A stretch of DNA of 64,000 nucleotides from NCBI GenBank assembly GCA_965222175.1, contig OZ244938.1, positions 4,340,001 to 4,404,000 of the forward strand, in the 5' to 3' direction. The notes under the pieces are model-generated. The model was not told where the DNA came from. It made no database searches and saw nothing but the letters and a program-made list of their open reading frames with translations. Positions 36,650 to 45,528 of the stretch are shown here, in pieces. The position numbers and the translations under genes were made by a program. The stretch comes from NORP240 sp965222175 (GTDB lineage: Bacteria > Pseudomonadota > Gammaproteobacteria > Pseudomonadales > Pseudohongiellaceae). The number at the start of each line of letters is the position of its first letter. The first letter of the stretch is position 1.

Positions 36650-36682
36650 TTAAGGAACCCTGATTCATCAGGGGTTCCTTAA
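36650..36682. repeat. Family A palindrome, short copy
   Basis: TTAAGGAACCC and GGGGTTCCTTAA flank TGATTCATCA, a nearly perfect 33-bp palindrome in the divergent space between the GumN gene and the DUF6164 gene. Confidence 0.85.
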
Positions 36683-36744
36683 ACTTACCACGGCTGCCGG
36701 GTGTGAAAAAGCGGAAGCGTTCCCGTTTTGTTAAACTGTCGGGA

Positions 36745-37113
36745 ATGGCGATCCTTTTATTCAGACTGCGACACGTTCCGGAAGATGAAGCCGATGAAGT
36801 TCGTCAGCTTCTCACCGATGAGGGTATCGCCTTTTATGAGACATCGGCGGGTAACTGGCGAATCTCAATGCCGGCCATCTGGCTAAGCGACGACTCCCAG
36901 CTGGACCAGGCAAGGGAATTACTGGACCGCTACCAGGAGGCGCGTCTTGCCAAAGCCCGGATGGAATACGAAGCCAGGATCAGGGACGGCAGTCACGAGA
37001 CTTTATGGAAAAAATTTTTGCGTGAACCTGTCAAGGTCAGTTTCTACCTTGGGGCAGCGTTACTTGTTCTATACCTTTCGGTACAGGTTTTTCTGTCTCT
37101 GGGGTCCAGTTGA
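36745..37113 (+). CDS. DUF6164 family membrane protein
   Basis: 122 residues from MAILLFRLRHVPEDEADEVR at 36745; an upstream GTG at 36703 would add a basic leader. The N-terminal domain (1-60) has the DUF2007/6164-like fold with ISMPAIWL, the middle is helical, and a single membrane span lies at about 97-117 (VSFYLGAALLVLYLSVQVF). Function unknown. Confidence 0.78.
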   Translation: MAILLFRLRHVPEDEADEVRQLLTDEGIAFYETSAGNWRISMPAIWLSDDSQLDQARELLDRYQEARLAKARMEYEARIRDGSHETLWKKFLREPVKVSFYLGAALLVLYLSVQVFLSLGSS

Positions 37114-37250
37114 CGGTGAATCACCGGGCGTCGACCGCTGCCGTGGTGAACAGGAACTTAAGTGGTCCGTCAAACCGGCGTAGTAGCGTTATTTCTACAG
37201 CCGGTTACACGGGAAGAGATCAGCCGGAGGTAGTGGGGACGTATACGCCG

Positions 37251-37616
37251 TCAGGCGATTTCTCGATACATCGGATCAAAGTCAAAAGCCAGTTCGTCTT
37301 CCATGTAAGTCAATTCCCAGGCTTCTTCGTCGACATCAAGGAATTTCATGGCCACTTCACGGTTGTTTACCCGAACAACCTGCACGGGCAGGGCCGGCAT
37401 GGAATCGTCCCAGCCTTCACCGTGAATCCGCGCATCCAATTCCATCATGGTAAACAGGGACACATCCTCGTCCAGCGATAACGACAGGCCACCGTGGGAC
37501 ATTTCGTGGACCTGACCGGTAACTACTCCCAGCAATGGATGAGACAGGCTTACCCAGAACTGTACCGGAATGCGCTTATGGCGACGCCGTTCCATCATTT
37601 GCGATTGCATCTGCAT
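37251..37616 (-). CDS. PilZ domain protein
   Basis: 121 residues from MQMQSQMMERRRHKRIPVQF. The c-di-GMP signature is present: ERRRHKRIPV (RxxxR) and, after the turn, EMSHGGLSLSL (D/NxSxxG-like, with E-M-S-H-G-G). It probably binds c-di-GMP. It is divergent from the candidate small RNA; the 180 bp between them hold two operator-like sites. A longer frame to 37727 is possible but has no family match. Confidence 0.85.
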   Translation of the reverse strand: MQMQSQMMERRRHKRIPVQFWVSLSHPLLGVVTGQVHEMSHGGLSLSLDEDVSLFTMMELDARIHGEGWDDSMPALPVQVVRVNNREVAMKFLDVDEEAWELTYMEDELAFDFDPMYREIA

Positions 37617-37678
37617 CTTGAAAACCTTCGAACTACCTGATGACAGATGCAGTCTAGGACATCGAGCCTTTCCTCCGT

Positions 37679-37726
37679 TGTGAACTGTTCCACAATAACC
37701 GGGTGGCTGATGTGAACTGTCCCACA
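37679..37726. promoter_or_regulatory. Two operator-like sites between PilZ gene and sRNA
   Basis: TGTGAACTGTTCCACA (37679-37694) and TGTGAACTGTCCCACA (37711-37726) are near-palindromes sharing TGTGAACTGT, 32 bp apart, or three helical turns. They lie about 110 and 78 bp upstream of the predicted sRNA start. The binding protein is unknown. Confidence 0.6.
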
Positions 37727-37760
37727 CAAACTATGAGAAACCGGACAAGACAAGTTTGTT

Positions 37761-37789
37761 TTGACAGACAGCGGGAGGTGGGATATAAA
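37761..37789 (+). promoter_or_regulatory. Strong sigma-70 type promoter for the sRNA
   Basis: TTGACA (37761-37766), a 17-bp spacer and TATAAA (37784-37789) make a near-consensus promoter. The -35 overlaps an imperfect inverted repeat, CAAGACAAG and TTTGTTTTG, which may be another operator. Transcription should begin at about 37796. Confidence 0.8.
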
Positions 37790-37795
37790 ACCCAC

Positions 37796-38023
37796 TGCAC
37801 TATTGTAGGCAGTTCTAACAGGGGGAGCTTCCTTACATCCGATTACCACCCTGAGTTGCAAGGAGGTGATCCCATCAATAGTCAATCTATTAAGGGAGCC
37901 TCCGGTTATTCCGTCTAGGCTGCCGAAAAAATTCGGCGGGTTTAAGACATTGCAATAACTGGAGTTCGCTCCCCTAAGCAAAAGGTCCCGCTGTCGGCGT
38001 GCGTCGGCAGCGGGATTTTTTTT
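37796..38023 (+). ncRNA. Candidate small RNA, about 228 nt
   Basis: The predicted transcript runs from the strong promoter to an intrinsic terminator. It begins with a small hairpin (ACTGC...GCAGT), has a long-range pairing GGGGAGC with GCTCCCC near the end, a hairpin GCCGAA-AAAA-TTCGGC, and several GGA motifs. At 37860-37872 it carries AAGGAGGTGATCC, complementary to the last 13 or so bases of 16S rRNA. There is no good start codon at normal spacing after it. It does not look like 6S, tmRNA, RNase P or SRP RNA. Confidence 0.65.
37987..38023 (+). terminator. Intrinsic terminator of the sRNA
   Basis: CCCGCTGTCGGC (37987-37998) and GTCGGCAGCGGG (38003-38014) form a 12-bp stem including two G-U pairs, with the loop GTGC and an eight-T tail at 38016-38023. 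Confidence 0.9.
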
Positions 38024-38098
38024 GCCTGCCCTGAACTCACGATCAGCGGCAATTGGTGAGCCGGGGAACAATTTCCTCCCCAGACTGTTCATATGTCA

Positions 38099-38156
38099 GC
38101 AAGCTGTTGAACAACGGCCTTGTCCCGACTGCGCTAATGACGATTTTCAACAGCCG
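38099..38156. mobile_element. Family B MITE-like element, internally deleted copy
   Basis: About 58 bp from GCAAGCTGTTGAACAAC to TTTTCAACAGCC, keeping both ends but losing most of the centre. It lies just after the sRNA terminator and before the next gene. Confidence 0.65.
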
Positions 38157-38205
38157 GTGAACAGCCCCGTCCAGGTACGGCGGGAATCAGACAGGAGGAG
38201 TCCCT

Positions 38206-38817
38206 ATGAATGTAACCGCAATGACGAATTACTTCCTGAATGTACAGAAAAGTGTATTTCGAACCACGTCCGGGAGTCGGCATAGATGTTGTAACCGGCG
38301 TCGGCACAGTCCCATGGCAATGTCACCTTGCCTGGTGGCATTGATACTGTCCACGCTGTCGGCACCGGGTCAGTCACTGGCGGCAGAACCCGCCGTGCTG
38401 CGCGACGGGATACTCACCATTCCCGCAGCGGTGGTACTCGAATCACAACCCGGTTCCTACTACCGCAATGTTACGCTGGAGCAGGATGCCAACGGCAAGC
38501 TCCAGGTAATTACCGCGGAACCGGCCAACCTGGCCATGGTGGATTCGGTGGATGTTGAAGTCTCGGTGTCTATCGAAGTTGCCGGCAACAAATCGCTACC
38601 CTGCGTTGATCTGCAGACGCCTGCCGTCAGCCGCGAAGGCAACGTATTCACCGTCATTTTGGCGGAAACCCCCATTCCCGACGGCGTGAACTGTGCAACC
38701 GTACTGGAACCTTTTACATCCAGCGTAACCCTGCACCAGGGCAGCCTGGAACCCGGCACGTATACGGTACGGGTCAATGGTACGGAAATGTCGTTCACTG
38801 TCCCGGAGGCCCGGTAG
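38206..38817 (+). CDS. Exported hypothetical protein
   Basis: 203 residues from ATG 38206, which has a strong AGGAGGAG ribosome site. The first 36 residues are basic and lead to the hydrophobic signal LVALILSTLSAPGQSLA, so the signal peptide has a long n-region; an ATG at 38314 would give a short one. The mature part looks like a small beta-sandwich (ILTIPAAVVLESQPGSYYRNVTL, TYTVRVNGTEMSFTVPEAR) with two Cys that may pair. No family recognised. Confidence 0.65.
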   Translation: MNVTAMTNYFLNVQKSVFRTTSGSRHRCCNRRRHSPMAMSPCLVALILSTLSAPGQSLAAEPAVLRDGILTIPAAVVLESQPGSYYRNVTLEQDANGKLQVITAEPANLAMVDSVDVEVSVSIEVAGNKSLPCVDLQTPAVSREGNVFTVILAETPIPDGVNCATVLEPFTSSVTLHQGSLEPGTYTVRVNGTEMSFTVPEAR

Positions 38818-38873
38818 CGGATTGCGACAGGTCCCGGATCGGGGGTGACCGGACATTCGACCCGGTGCTTCGG

Positions 38874-41800
38874 TCAGTGGACCTGCCTGCCGAGATAGCT
38901 GCGCAGTCGGGGTGGGAAGTGTCGTTGCAGCAACAGTTGCCGGAGTTTCCATTCCTGCTCGGCCGTCACTTTTCTGAGAAAGCTTACCTGGCTACCCTGC
39001 AGAACCGCCAGTGGCACGCCGTCGGCGAACAACACGCGGTTGCTGGCCAGCCGGGGAAGTCTACTGTCCGGTAACACCAGGGGCAGCAGATTGAGCGGGT
39101 CGGCAGCCGCCAGCGTCAGGTAGTGGGTGGCACCGCTTAATGACGGAACAGCGACGCCGCCATCAGACTCTGCGCTGACCGCGGCTGGCGACTCCAGCCG
39201 CCTGGCCGCCTTGCGCAGTGCATCAACTGTGTCAGCGTAAGCAAACTGCTCTCCGCCGATACCGGCTATGAACCGGCCACCCCGCAGGATGCCCTGCAGC
39301 TCCAGGCGACGCAGCACCCGCAGCAGCAAGCGCCAGGGAGGTGCATACAGTTCGCGATCCAGCACCTTACGACACAGCACGCCCCAGCGCTGCAGGTAGA
39401 TATTAACCAGGCGTTCCAGCTGGTCATCGGACAGGGCAGTCTCGTCGCTCCGGCGGTCAACAGGCAGTGTAACGGCACCGCCGGATGCGGCCCGTTCTGC
39501 CGCCGGGCTGGCCAGGAGCGACCAGCGACCGGCGTCTTCGATACCGAACATGGCACGACGGCCACGTCGATTTCCTCCCCGTGGTTTACGGTCAGCAGGA
39601 GTCAGCAGTGCCCGCAGGCCGGTAAAACTGTCGCTGCTGGCGCGACCCAGGCTGACCAGTTCCGCCAGTCCCTGTTCAATCTGGGATTTCAGCAGACCGG
39701 TTCGTGACTGTAATTCGGCAAAAAAACTCGCCCCGTGCTCCCGCAGATCCTGTTCGATCGCCGCAGCCTGGTGTCCCGGCTCCGTTTCCTGGCCGGCGCC
39801 GGCAGTATCCGCCAGCAGGGCCTGCCAGATATCCAGGTTCTCGCGACTGACCAGCAGGATCGGCGTGCTGCGCACCGGTCCCGCTTTTCTGCGCTCGTTG
39901 CCGGCGATTCGCGCCGGCGGCGGTGCAAACCTGCCCCAGGCTGTCTTGCCGCTGATACACATGACGTCCAGCCAGTTGGGATCGTAATCGCGAACCCGGG
40001 CCGGCAGGATATCAGCCTCCCAGGCTGCTGCCGGCGCGGCAATGCCATCCAGCCGGGCCAGGGTCGCCTGCAACCTGGTCTGGCCATCGATGACCGGGAC
40101 CTGTTTCCGGTCGACGCTGTCCTCGCTGTGGGTGATCAGCTGGTGCAGGTCAAACAGGTAGACCAGGTAACTCTGCAGGGAGACCGGTTTGACTGCCTTA
40201 CGGTGGGCATCGATGGTGTAGCGGTGAATCCGCTGCAACAGTCGTCGTTCACACCATTCCGGCCCCGGCACAGTATCAGGCTGCCGGTTGCCGGCGGACT
40301 GCACCAGCGGCGAGGTGGTGAACTGCCCGCGAAAGACATAGCCCTCAACCTCAAGGGCCAGCAATGCCGACTCCACCTTGTCCGTTGGCAGACCCATTTC
40401 TGTGGCAAGCTGGGCGGCACTGACCGGTCCCAGGCCTTCCAGGCGGCCGCGGACGGCCTCCCGCAAGGCTTCTTCACCGTCCCAGGTTTGCCGGGCCAGC
40501 ACCGCCGGCAGCTGCAATGCCGGAAGTATCCGCTCATCGGGGAATATGGCCCGGAACCAGGGCAACCGCTCCGCGGCGATCCACAACCCCCGACCCTGTA
40601 CCTGGCAGCAGCGCTGTTCCGCCAGGAGCGATTGCAGCAGGCCACCGTAGTCATGGCTGCTGACTTCTGCCTCCGTGAGATAGCCGATACTCAGCAAGGC
40701 GTCGTGCAACTCGTCGGCACTACTCACCTGGGGCCAGGCCTGTTCCCTGACCAGGGCAATGGCTTCCGGGTCCAGGACCGCCAGGTTGCCGGCTTCCGCC
40801 GGATCCAGCCAGCTGCGATTCCTGATGGCATTGGTTCGGCGCTCTTCGAACGGGGCATCGTCAAGAAAGGCATAGGGCCTGGCATTGATGATTTCCTGGG
40901 CGAAGGGCGAGGGCTCACGCAGGTCCCGGGCAACCAGCTTCAATTCCTTTCTTTCTATCCTGCCGATGAGCGCTGACAGCTCGTCGATATCCATGGCCTC
41001 GGTGAGACAGTCATGAATAGTCTGGTTGACCAGCGGATGGTCGGGTACTTTGCGCTTGCCCTGGATGTTTTCAAAACAGGCAATCTGATCAGGAAAGACG
41101 TGGGCCACCAGGTCTTCCGCGTCCATGCGCTGAAACTGGGGCGGGACCCGCTTGCCGGAACGGTTACGTTGAATGGCCAGGGCCCGGGTCGCATTCCAGC
41201 GCCAGCGAACTTCGAACATCGGCGCATCCAGCAATGCCTGGACCAACACGTCCTTGAGACTGGCGGTCTGCAGGTAGTCATACACTTCCTGCAACTCGAA
41301 GCTGTGGACGGAGCCCAGCGAAATTACGATGCTGTCTTCATTGGCCGCCGCCTGTAATTCAAAATTGAAGGCCCGACAGAAGCGTTTACGCAGTGCCAGG
41401 CCCCAGCCACGGTTGATGCGACTGCCAAACGGCGAGTGAATCACCAGGTGCATGTCGCCGACTTCATCAAAGAAACGCTCCATGACCAGCGTCTCACGGG
41501 TGGGCATTTCACCAAGGGACTGATACCCGGCATGAAGGTATTCGACCAGCTGGCGTGCCGCCGGGCCGTCGATGCCGGCACATGCCACCACGTCGGCCAC
41601 GGCCTTATCCACCGGTGCCTGGTCCAGCCCTTGGGGCGATTGGTCTGCCGGGCTTCCTGCCGCGCCTTCCCCGGCGGCATCCAGCAGGCTGTCGGCAACC
41701 TGTCGGCGAAGCCGGGAAACGGCCTCGGAGAGTTCCCGGGTTCGGCCAGGCCCCTCGCCAAACCAGAAGGGAATGGTTGGCGGCATGCCCTGGGCATCGC

Positions 41801-43481
41801 GAACGCGTACTTTCAGTCCATCCACCCTCAGCAACTGCCAACTGTGGGTTCCCAGGGTAAAAATGTCGCCGGGCAGGGCCTCAAGGGCAAAATCCTCGTT
41901 CAGTGTACCGACCACGGTATCCTCCGGGTCCAGCACCACCTGGTAATCAAACATGTCGGGGATCGCCCCGCCGTTGGTCAGGGCAATCAGGCCGCTGCCG
42001 CGCCGGGGCCGGACCCGGTCGTTGATCAGGTCCAGGTGCAGATGAGCGCCGCGACGGCCCCGCCGGGTGGTGTAGCCATCGCTCAGCATCTGCAGGATCC
42101 CGTCGAACTCCTCCCGGGTCAGATGCCGATAGGGGTAAGCATTGGCGTACAGTCGAAAGAGGCTGTCGGCACTGAAGGCCATACCCGGTTCACTGTCTGC
42201 TGAACCCGGCGCCGAGACCTCGGCAACAATCTGCTGACTCAGTATGTCCAGGGGCTTTTCCGGCATAATGATTCGATCCAGCTCTCCCTGCCTGATACTG
42301 GCCAGCAATGCGGTACACTCCACCAGGTCATCCCGGGTCAATGGAAAAAGGACGCCCCGTGGCGTGCCGCCCACCGTGTGGCCGCTGCGCCCGACCCGCT
42401 GCAGGAACGTTGCAATACTCTTGGGCGAGGCAAACTGGACGACCAGATCAACCGCGCCCACGTCTATCCCCAGTTCCATGGAGGCAGTGGCCACCAGCAC
42501 CTTGAGATCTCCAGCCTTCAGGCGCTGCTCCGCCGTGTGCCGGTGCTCCTTGCTCATACTGCCGTGATGTGAGCACACACTTCCCTCCCCCAGCCTCTCG
42601 GTCAGGGCCAGGGCCAGCCGTTCTGACAGGCGCCGGGTGTTAACGAAGACCAGCGTGGTGGCATGGGACTGAATCAGCTGTACCAGACGCTGGTACAGTT
42701 CCTCCCAGACTTCGTTACTCATCAGGGCTGACAGCGGTGAGCGGGGAATCTCCAGGCTCAGTTCCAGGCGGCGGCGGTGGCCGGAATCGACAATGACGCA
42801 GTCGGCGCGACCATCCTTGATGTTGTGCCTGCCCACCAGGTAGCGGGCTACCAGGTCTACGGGTTTCTGGGTCGCCGACAGGCCTATTCGCTGCAGGCCA
42901 CCGCCTGCCAGCCTGTCCAGGCGTTCCACGGACAGCGCCAGGTGGGAACCCCGTTTGTCACCCAGCAGGGCATGAATTTCATCGACGATCAGCGTCCGGG
43001 CACCACCCAGCATGGCCCGGCCACTGGCGCTGGTCAGCAGCAGGTACAGGGATTCAGGGGTGGTCACCAGGATATGGGGTGGCTTCCTGGCCATTTTCTG
43101 GCGCTCGTTCTGGGGCGTGTCGCCGGTGCGTACACCCACCCGGATATCCACCGGCGGCCTGCCTTCTCGATGCAGCTGTTCCGCTATCCCTGCCAGCGGT
43201 ATTTCCAGGTTGCGGTAGATATCGTTACTCAACGCCTTCAGCGGTGACACGTACACAACCTGAACACCATCGGGTAATGGCCCCTGCAGGCCACGTTCGA
43301 TCAACCCATCGATTACCGCGTAGAAAGCCGCCAGGGTCTTGCCGCTGCCCGTGGGGGCCGCGATCAGCGTATGCTGCCGCCTGCGGATGGCCGGCCAGGC
43401 TTCCACCTGGGCGGGAGTCGGTTGTCCGAACCGGTCTTCGAACCAGTGGCGGCACACACTGCTGAATTGACTGAGAGGCAT
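38874..43481 (-). CDS. lhr: Large Lhr-type ATP-dependent helicase
   Basis: 1535 residues, about the length of E. coli Lhr. The helicase core (about 1-870) shows TLIAAPTGSGKTLAAFYA (motif I), TLIVDEIHALLGDKRGSHLALS (II), GLSATQKP (III), ASMELGIDVGAVDLVVQFASPKS and QRVGRSGHTVGG (V-VI). A winged-helix/beta-barrel part follows, then the extra C-terminal region of long Lhr. It translocates on single-stranded DNA and unwinds RNA:DNA hybrids, probably in repair. It stands alone on its strand. Confidence 0.95.
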   Translation of the reverse strand: MPLSQFSSVCRHWFEDRFGQPTPAQVEAWPAIRRRQHTLIAAPTGSGKTLAAFYAVIDGLIERGLQGPLPDGVQVVYVSPLKALSNDIYRNLEIPLAGIAEQLHREGRPPVDIRVGVRTGDTPQNERQKMARKPPHILVTTPESLYLLLTSASGRAMLGGARTLIVDEIHALLGDKRGSHLALSVERLDRLAGGGLQRIGLSATQKPVDLVARYLVGRHNIKDGRADCVIVDSGHRRRLELSLEIPRSPLSALMSNEVWEELYQRLVQLIQSHATTLVFVNTRRLSERLALALTERLGEGSVCSHHGSMSKEHRHTAEQRLKAGDLKVLVATASMELGIDVGAVDLVVQFASPKSIATFLQRVGRSGHTVGGTPRGVLFPLTRDDLVECTALLASIRQGELDRIIMPEKPLDILSQQIVAEVSAPGSADSEPGMAFSADSLFRLYANAYPYRHLTREEFDGILQMLSDGYTTRRGRRGAHLHLDLINDRVRPRRGSGLIALTNGGAIPDMFDYQVVLDPEDTVVGTLNEDFALEALPGDIFTLGTHSWQLLRVDGLKVRVRDAQGMPPTIPFWFGEGPGRTRELSEAVSRLRRQVADSLLDAAGEGAAGSPADQSPQGLDQAPVDKAVADVVACAGIDGPAARQLVEYLHAGYQSLGEMPTRETLVMERFFDEVGDMHLVIHSPFGSRINRGWGLALRKRFCRAFNFELQAAANEDSIVISLGSVHSFELQEVYDYLQTASLKDVLVQALLDAPMFEVRWRWNATRALAIQRNRSGKRVPPQFQRMDAEDLVAHVFPDQIACFENIQGKRKVPDHPLVNQTIHDCLTEAMDIDELSALIGRIERKELKLVARDLREPSPFAQEIINARPYAFLDDAPFEERRTNAIRNRSWLDPAEAGNLAVLDPEAIALVREQAWPQVSSADELHDALLSIGYLTEAEVSSHDYGGLLQSLLAEQRCCQVQGRGLWIAAERLPWFRAIFPDERILPALQLPAVLARQTWDGEEALREAVRGRLEGLGPVSAAQLATEMGLPTDKVESALLALEVEGYVFRGQFTTSPLVQSAGNRQPDTVPGPEWCERRLLQRIHRYTIDAHRKAVKPVSLQSYLVYLFDLHQLITHSEDSVDRKQVPVIDGQTRLQATLARLDGIAAPAAAWEADILPARVRDYDPNWLDVMCISGKTAWGRFAPPPARIAGNERRKAGPVRSTPILLVSRENLDIWQALLADTAGAGQETEPGHQAAAIEQDLREHGASFFAELQSRTGLLKSQIEQGLAELVSLGRASSDSFTGLRALLTPADRKPRGGNRRGRRAMFGIEDAGRWSLLASPAAERAASGGAVTLPVDRRSDETALSDDQLERLVNIYLQRWGVLCRKVLDRELYAPPWRLLLRVLRRLELQGILRGGRFIAGIGGEQFAYADTVDALRKAARRLESPAAVSAESDGGVAVPSLSGATHYLTLAAADPLNLLPLVLPDSRLPRLASNRVLFADGVPLAVLQGSQVSFLRKVTAEQEWKLRQLLLQRHFPPRLRSYLGRQVH

Positions 43482-43712
43482 AGGCAGTCGGGGAATCGGT
43501 TGGTGAAGGCGAGTAAACTGTCGGCAAGTTTATAACTATTCCAGGCAGGCCGACACTGTTCACCGCTTCCTGTCCGCCGTCGGTAGGACGGAGTTTCCCC
43601 GGGAAGCAAGCGATTCTGCCTGGACACAGGGAAGCGTTATGGGCGCTTGCAGTAAGCGAAAGTTGCCCGTCGAAGTTGTATTTTGCTGAAACAACCGCAT
43701 AATTGGGGTCAG

Positions 43713-44468
43713 ATGGACGATTATAACGATCAACAGGATTCTCCCCCCGAAGGCCTGGAGCCTGCCGCGCCAGGCCTGGCTGAGCGTGCCCGCGGTTTCG
43801 GCGGCAGGATAAAAAACGGCATGGCGGTATTCTGGCGGGAAAACCGGCAGTTCATGGCCATGTTGTGCTGCATCGTATTCTTCAAGAGTGCCATCGCCGA
43901 CCTCAGCTCCATCTCCGGCGCATCGATGCAGCCCACCCTGCTGGACGGCGACAAGGTCTGGGTCAACAAGCTTGCTTACGACATCAGGGTGCCGTTTACG
44001 GAAATCACCCTGGGCAGTGTTGCCGATCCCCGGCGGGGAGATATCGTTATCATCGATTCCCGGCAGGCGGGCAAGAGGCTTGTGAAACGCATTGTCGGCA
44101 TTCCCGGCGACACCATCTACATGCAGGACAATGCCCTGGTGATCAATGGCGAAGCGGCTGATTACCAGGTCGTTGCCGAGAACGAAGACTCGCTGATCAT
44201 TCTTGAACAATTACCCCAACATGCCCATCAGGCCAAGCTGTCCACCAGCTATTTCAGCCGCACCAACCGCAACTACGGTCCTGTCACCGTGCCCGGGGAC
44301 CATTATTTTGTCCTGGGCGACAACCGCGACAACAGTGCCGACAGCCGCGCTTACAGCTTCGTGCCCAGGGAGGAAATCATCGGCCGCTCCAGCTCCGTGG
44401 TGTTTTCACTGGACTCGGAGAACCGCTTTCTGCCGCGGACCGACCGCTTCCTCTCCGAGCTGCAATAG
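43713..44468 (+). CDS. lepB: Signal peptidase I
   Basis: 251 residues from ATG 43713; a TTG at 43683 is possible but reads through repeat-like sequence (AATTGGGGTCAG). SGASMQPTLLDGDKVWVNK has the catalytic Ser, VKRIVGIPGDTI the catalytic Lys region, and YFVLGDNRDNSADSR the family box. One N-terminal membrane span (about residues 48-65) is visible, one fewer than E. coli LepB. It cleaves signal peptides at the outer face of the inner membrane. The usual partners lepA and rnc are absent. Confidence 0.93.
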   Translation: MDDYNDQQDSPPEGLEPAAPGLAERARGFGGRIKNGMAVFWRENRQFMAMLCCIVFFKSAIADLSSISGASMQPTLLDGDKVWVNKLAYDIRVPFTEITLGSVADPRRGDIVIIDSRQAGKRLVKRIVGIPGDTIYMQDNALVINGEAADYQVVAENEDSLIILEQLPQHAHQAKLSTSYFSRTNRNYGPVTVPGDHYFVLGDNRDNSADSRAYSFVPREEIIGRSSSVVFSLDSENRFLPRTDRFLSELQ

Positions 44469-44638
44469 AGCTGCAATAGCGCTGCAACAGACCGGTTGGG
44501 TTCTACCGCGCCGCACCCTGCCGACTGCCGACTCCGACGGCAGAGACCGGATAACCCATGAAATAATCGGCATGAATTCGGGTCCACGTATAAGGATTGA
44601 GTCAAACCCACGCGCAAACCAACTGAAGAGGCCGAACT

Positions 44639-45220
44639 ATGAAGAACAAGCACTACCTCAAGCTGGCCGGACTGCTGTCCACGCTGGCCGCATTGCTGCT
44701 GATGCCGCTGGCGCAGGCCCAGGACTATGAATGGGCACCGGATTTGCCGGTTGGCAGCGGGATTCCGATCCTGGAGGCGCCGGATCAAAATGGCAACACC
44801 CGGACTTTCGATGACCCGGTCGGTGACAATGGTCTGTTATTGATGTTCAGCCGTTCCTTTGACTGGTGACCGTTCTGTAAAGCTCAGCTCGTGCAGCTGA
44901 CAGAGATACAGGACCAATTCACCGGGATGGGCATCAACATCGCCGCCATGACCTACGATCCCTACGAATTTCTCAAGGAGGTCGAGCTGGACCAGGACAT
45001 TGGCTTCACCCTCCTGCAGGACGAGGAAAGAAAACACGTGAATGCCTACGGCATTCTGAATACCACGCTGTACGAACCGGGAGACCGGGCCTGGGGAGTA
45101 CCCTATCCTGGCATTTTCCTCATCGATACCAACGGCGTGATCCGGTACAAGTTTGCCGAGGAAGGCTATCGTCTCAGGCCGGACTTTGCCGATGTCCTGG
45201 AGGCAGCGGCCAACATGTGA
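44639..45220 (+). CDS. Periplasmic redoxin with in-frame UGA, probable selenoprotein
   Basis: 193 residues if the TGA at 44867 is read as selenocysteine (U77). The frame then runs FSRSFDW-U-PFCKAQL, exactly where related AhpC/TSA-type redoxins have W-C-P-x-C, so the active site is U-x-x-C with Cys80. A signal peptide (LLSTLAALLLMPLAQA) and the later VPYPGIFLIDTNGVIRYKF support a secreted thioredoxin-fold protein. Twenty bases after the TGA, TCAGCT and AGCTGA pair around the loop CGTGC, with an outer TCTG/CAGA stem, as in a bacterial SECIS. AGAGG precedes the ATG. The alternative is a Cys-to-stop mutation. Confidence 0.75.
44871..44905 (+). promoter_or_regulatory. SECIS-like hairpin after the UGA
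   Basis: TCTG at 44874-44877 and CAGA at 44901-44904 form a lower stem, a 5'-side bulge TAAAGC follows, then TCAGCT (44884-44889) and AGCTGA (44895-44900) enclose the loop CGTGC. The loop starts 20 bases after the TGA and has G in its second position, as bacterial SECIS elements require. Confidence 0.6.
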
Positions 45221-45528
45221 TGCGTCGCGTCATGAGCCACGGACAGGACCGGGAGCCCCGCTTGTAACGGCCCGGTCCTGTCCTTACCAGGGCAGACCAT
45301 GCCCCCTGGGCAATTCCTCTGCACTTGTGCATTCGCACCCCCCGCCGTCTTCTCCTGACCAATCGCAACTTTTTCAGCACTACGTCTCCCTGCAGGGATG
45401 ACCTCGCCGGCGCAACGGCTTACTACGGCAATATTCGGTATACTTGCTCCTTTACCCGCACGGGGCACCAGGCACCATGAACATGTCGCTGCACCGGCAT
45501 TGGTTTCACACGTCAACTTCGAGCAACG
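45221..45528. other. Intergenic region after the redoxin gene
   Basis: 308 bp. A perfect 13-bp stem (45241-45253 with 45271-45283) lies just after the stop and is listed separately. GTATACTTGC at about 45438 could be part of a -10 for the next gene. Nothing else is seen. Confidence 0.4.
45241..45283. terminator. Strong hairpin after the redoxin gene
   Basis: GGACAGGACCGGG and CCCGGTCCTGTCC pair perfectly over 13 bp around a 17-base loop, 21 bp after the stop codon. There is no T-run, so it may protect the mRNA 3' end rather than end transcription. Confidence 0.6.

Noticed and set aside
37703..37918. 71-codon plus-strand frame across the sRNA promoter
   Set aside because: It runs through the promoter and both predicted hairpins and has no ribosome site or homology; the RNA interpretation fits better.
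43683..43712. TTG start extending LepB by ten residues
   Set aside because: The added part is encoded by repeat-like sequence (AATTGGGGTCAG) and the ATG at 43713 is the more natural start.
44639..45220. Two separate genes, or a simple pseudogene, at the redoxin locus
   Set aside because: The two frames are the same frame, divided only by the TGA at the active-site position, and the downstream half has no ribosome site at its first ATG. A pseudogene by point mutation cannot be excluded, but the hairpin and intact flanks favour selenocysteine.
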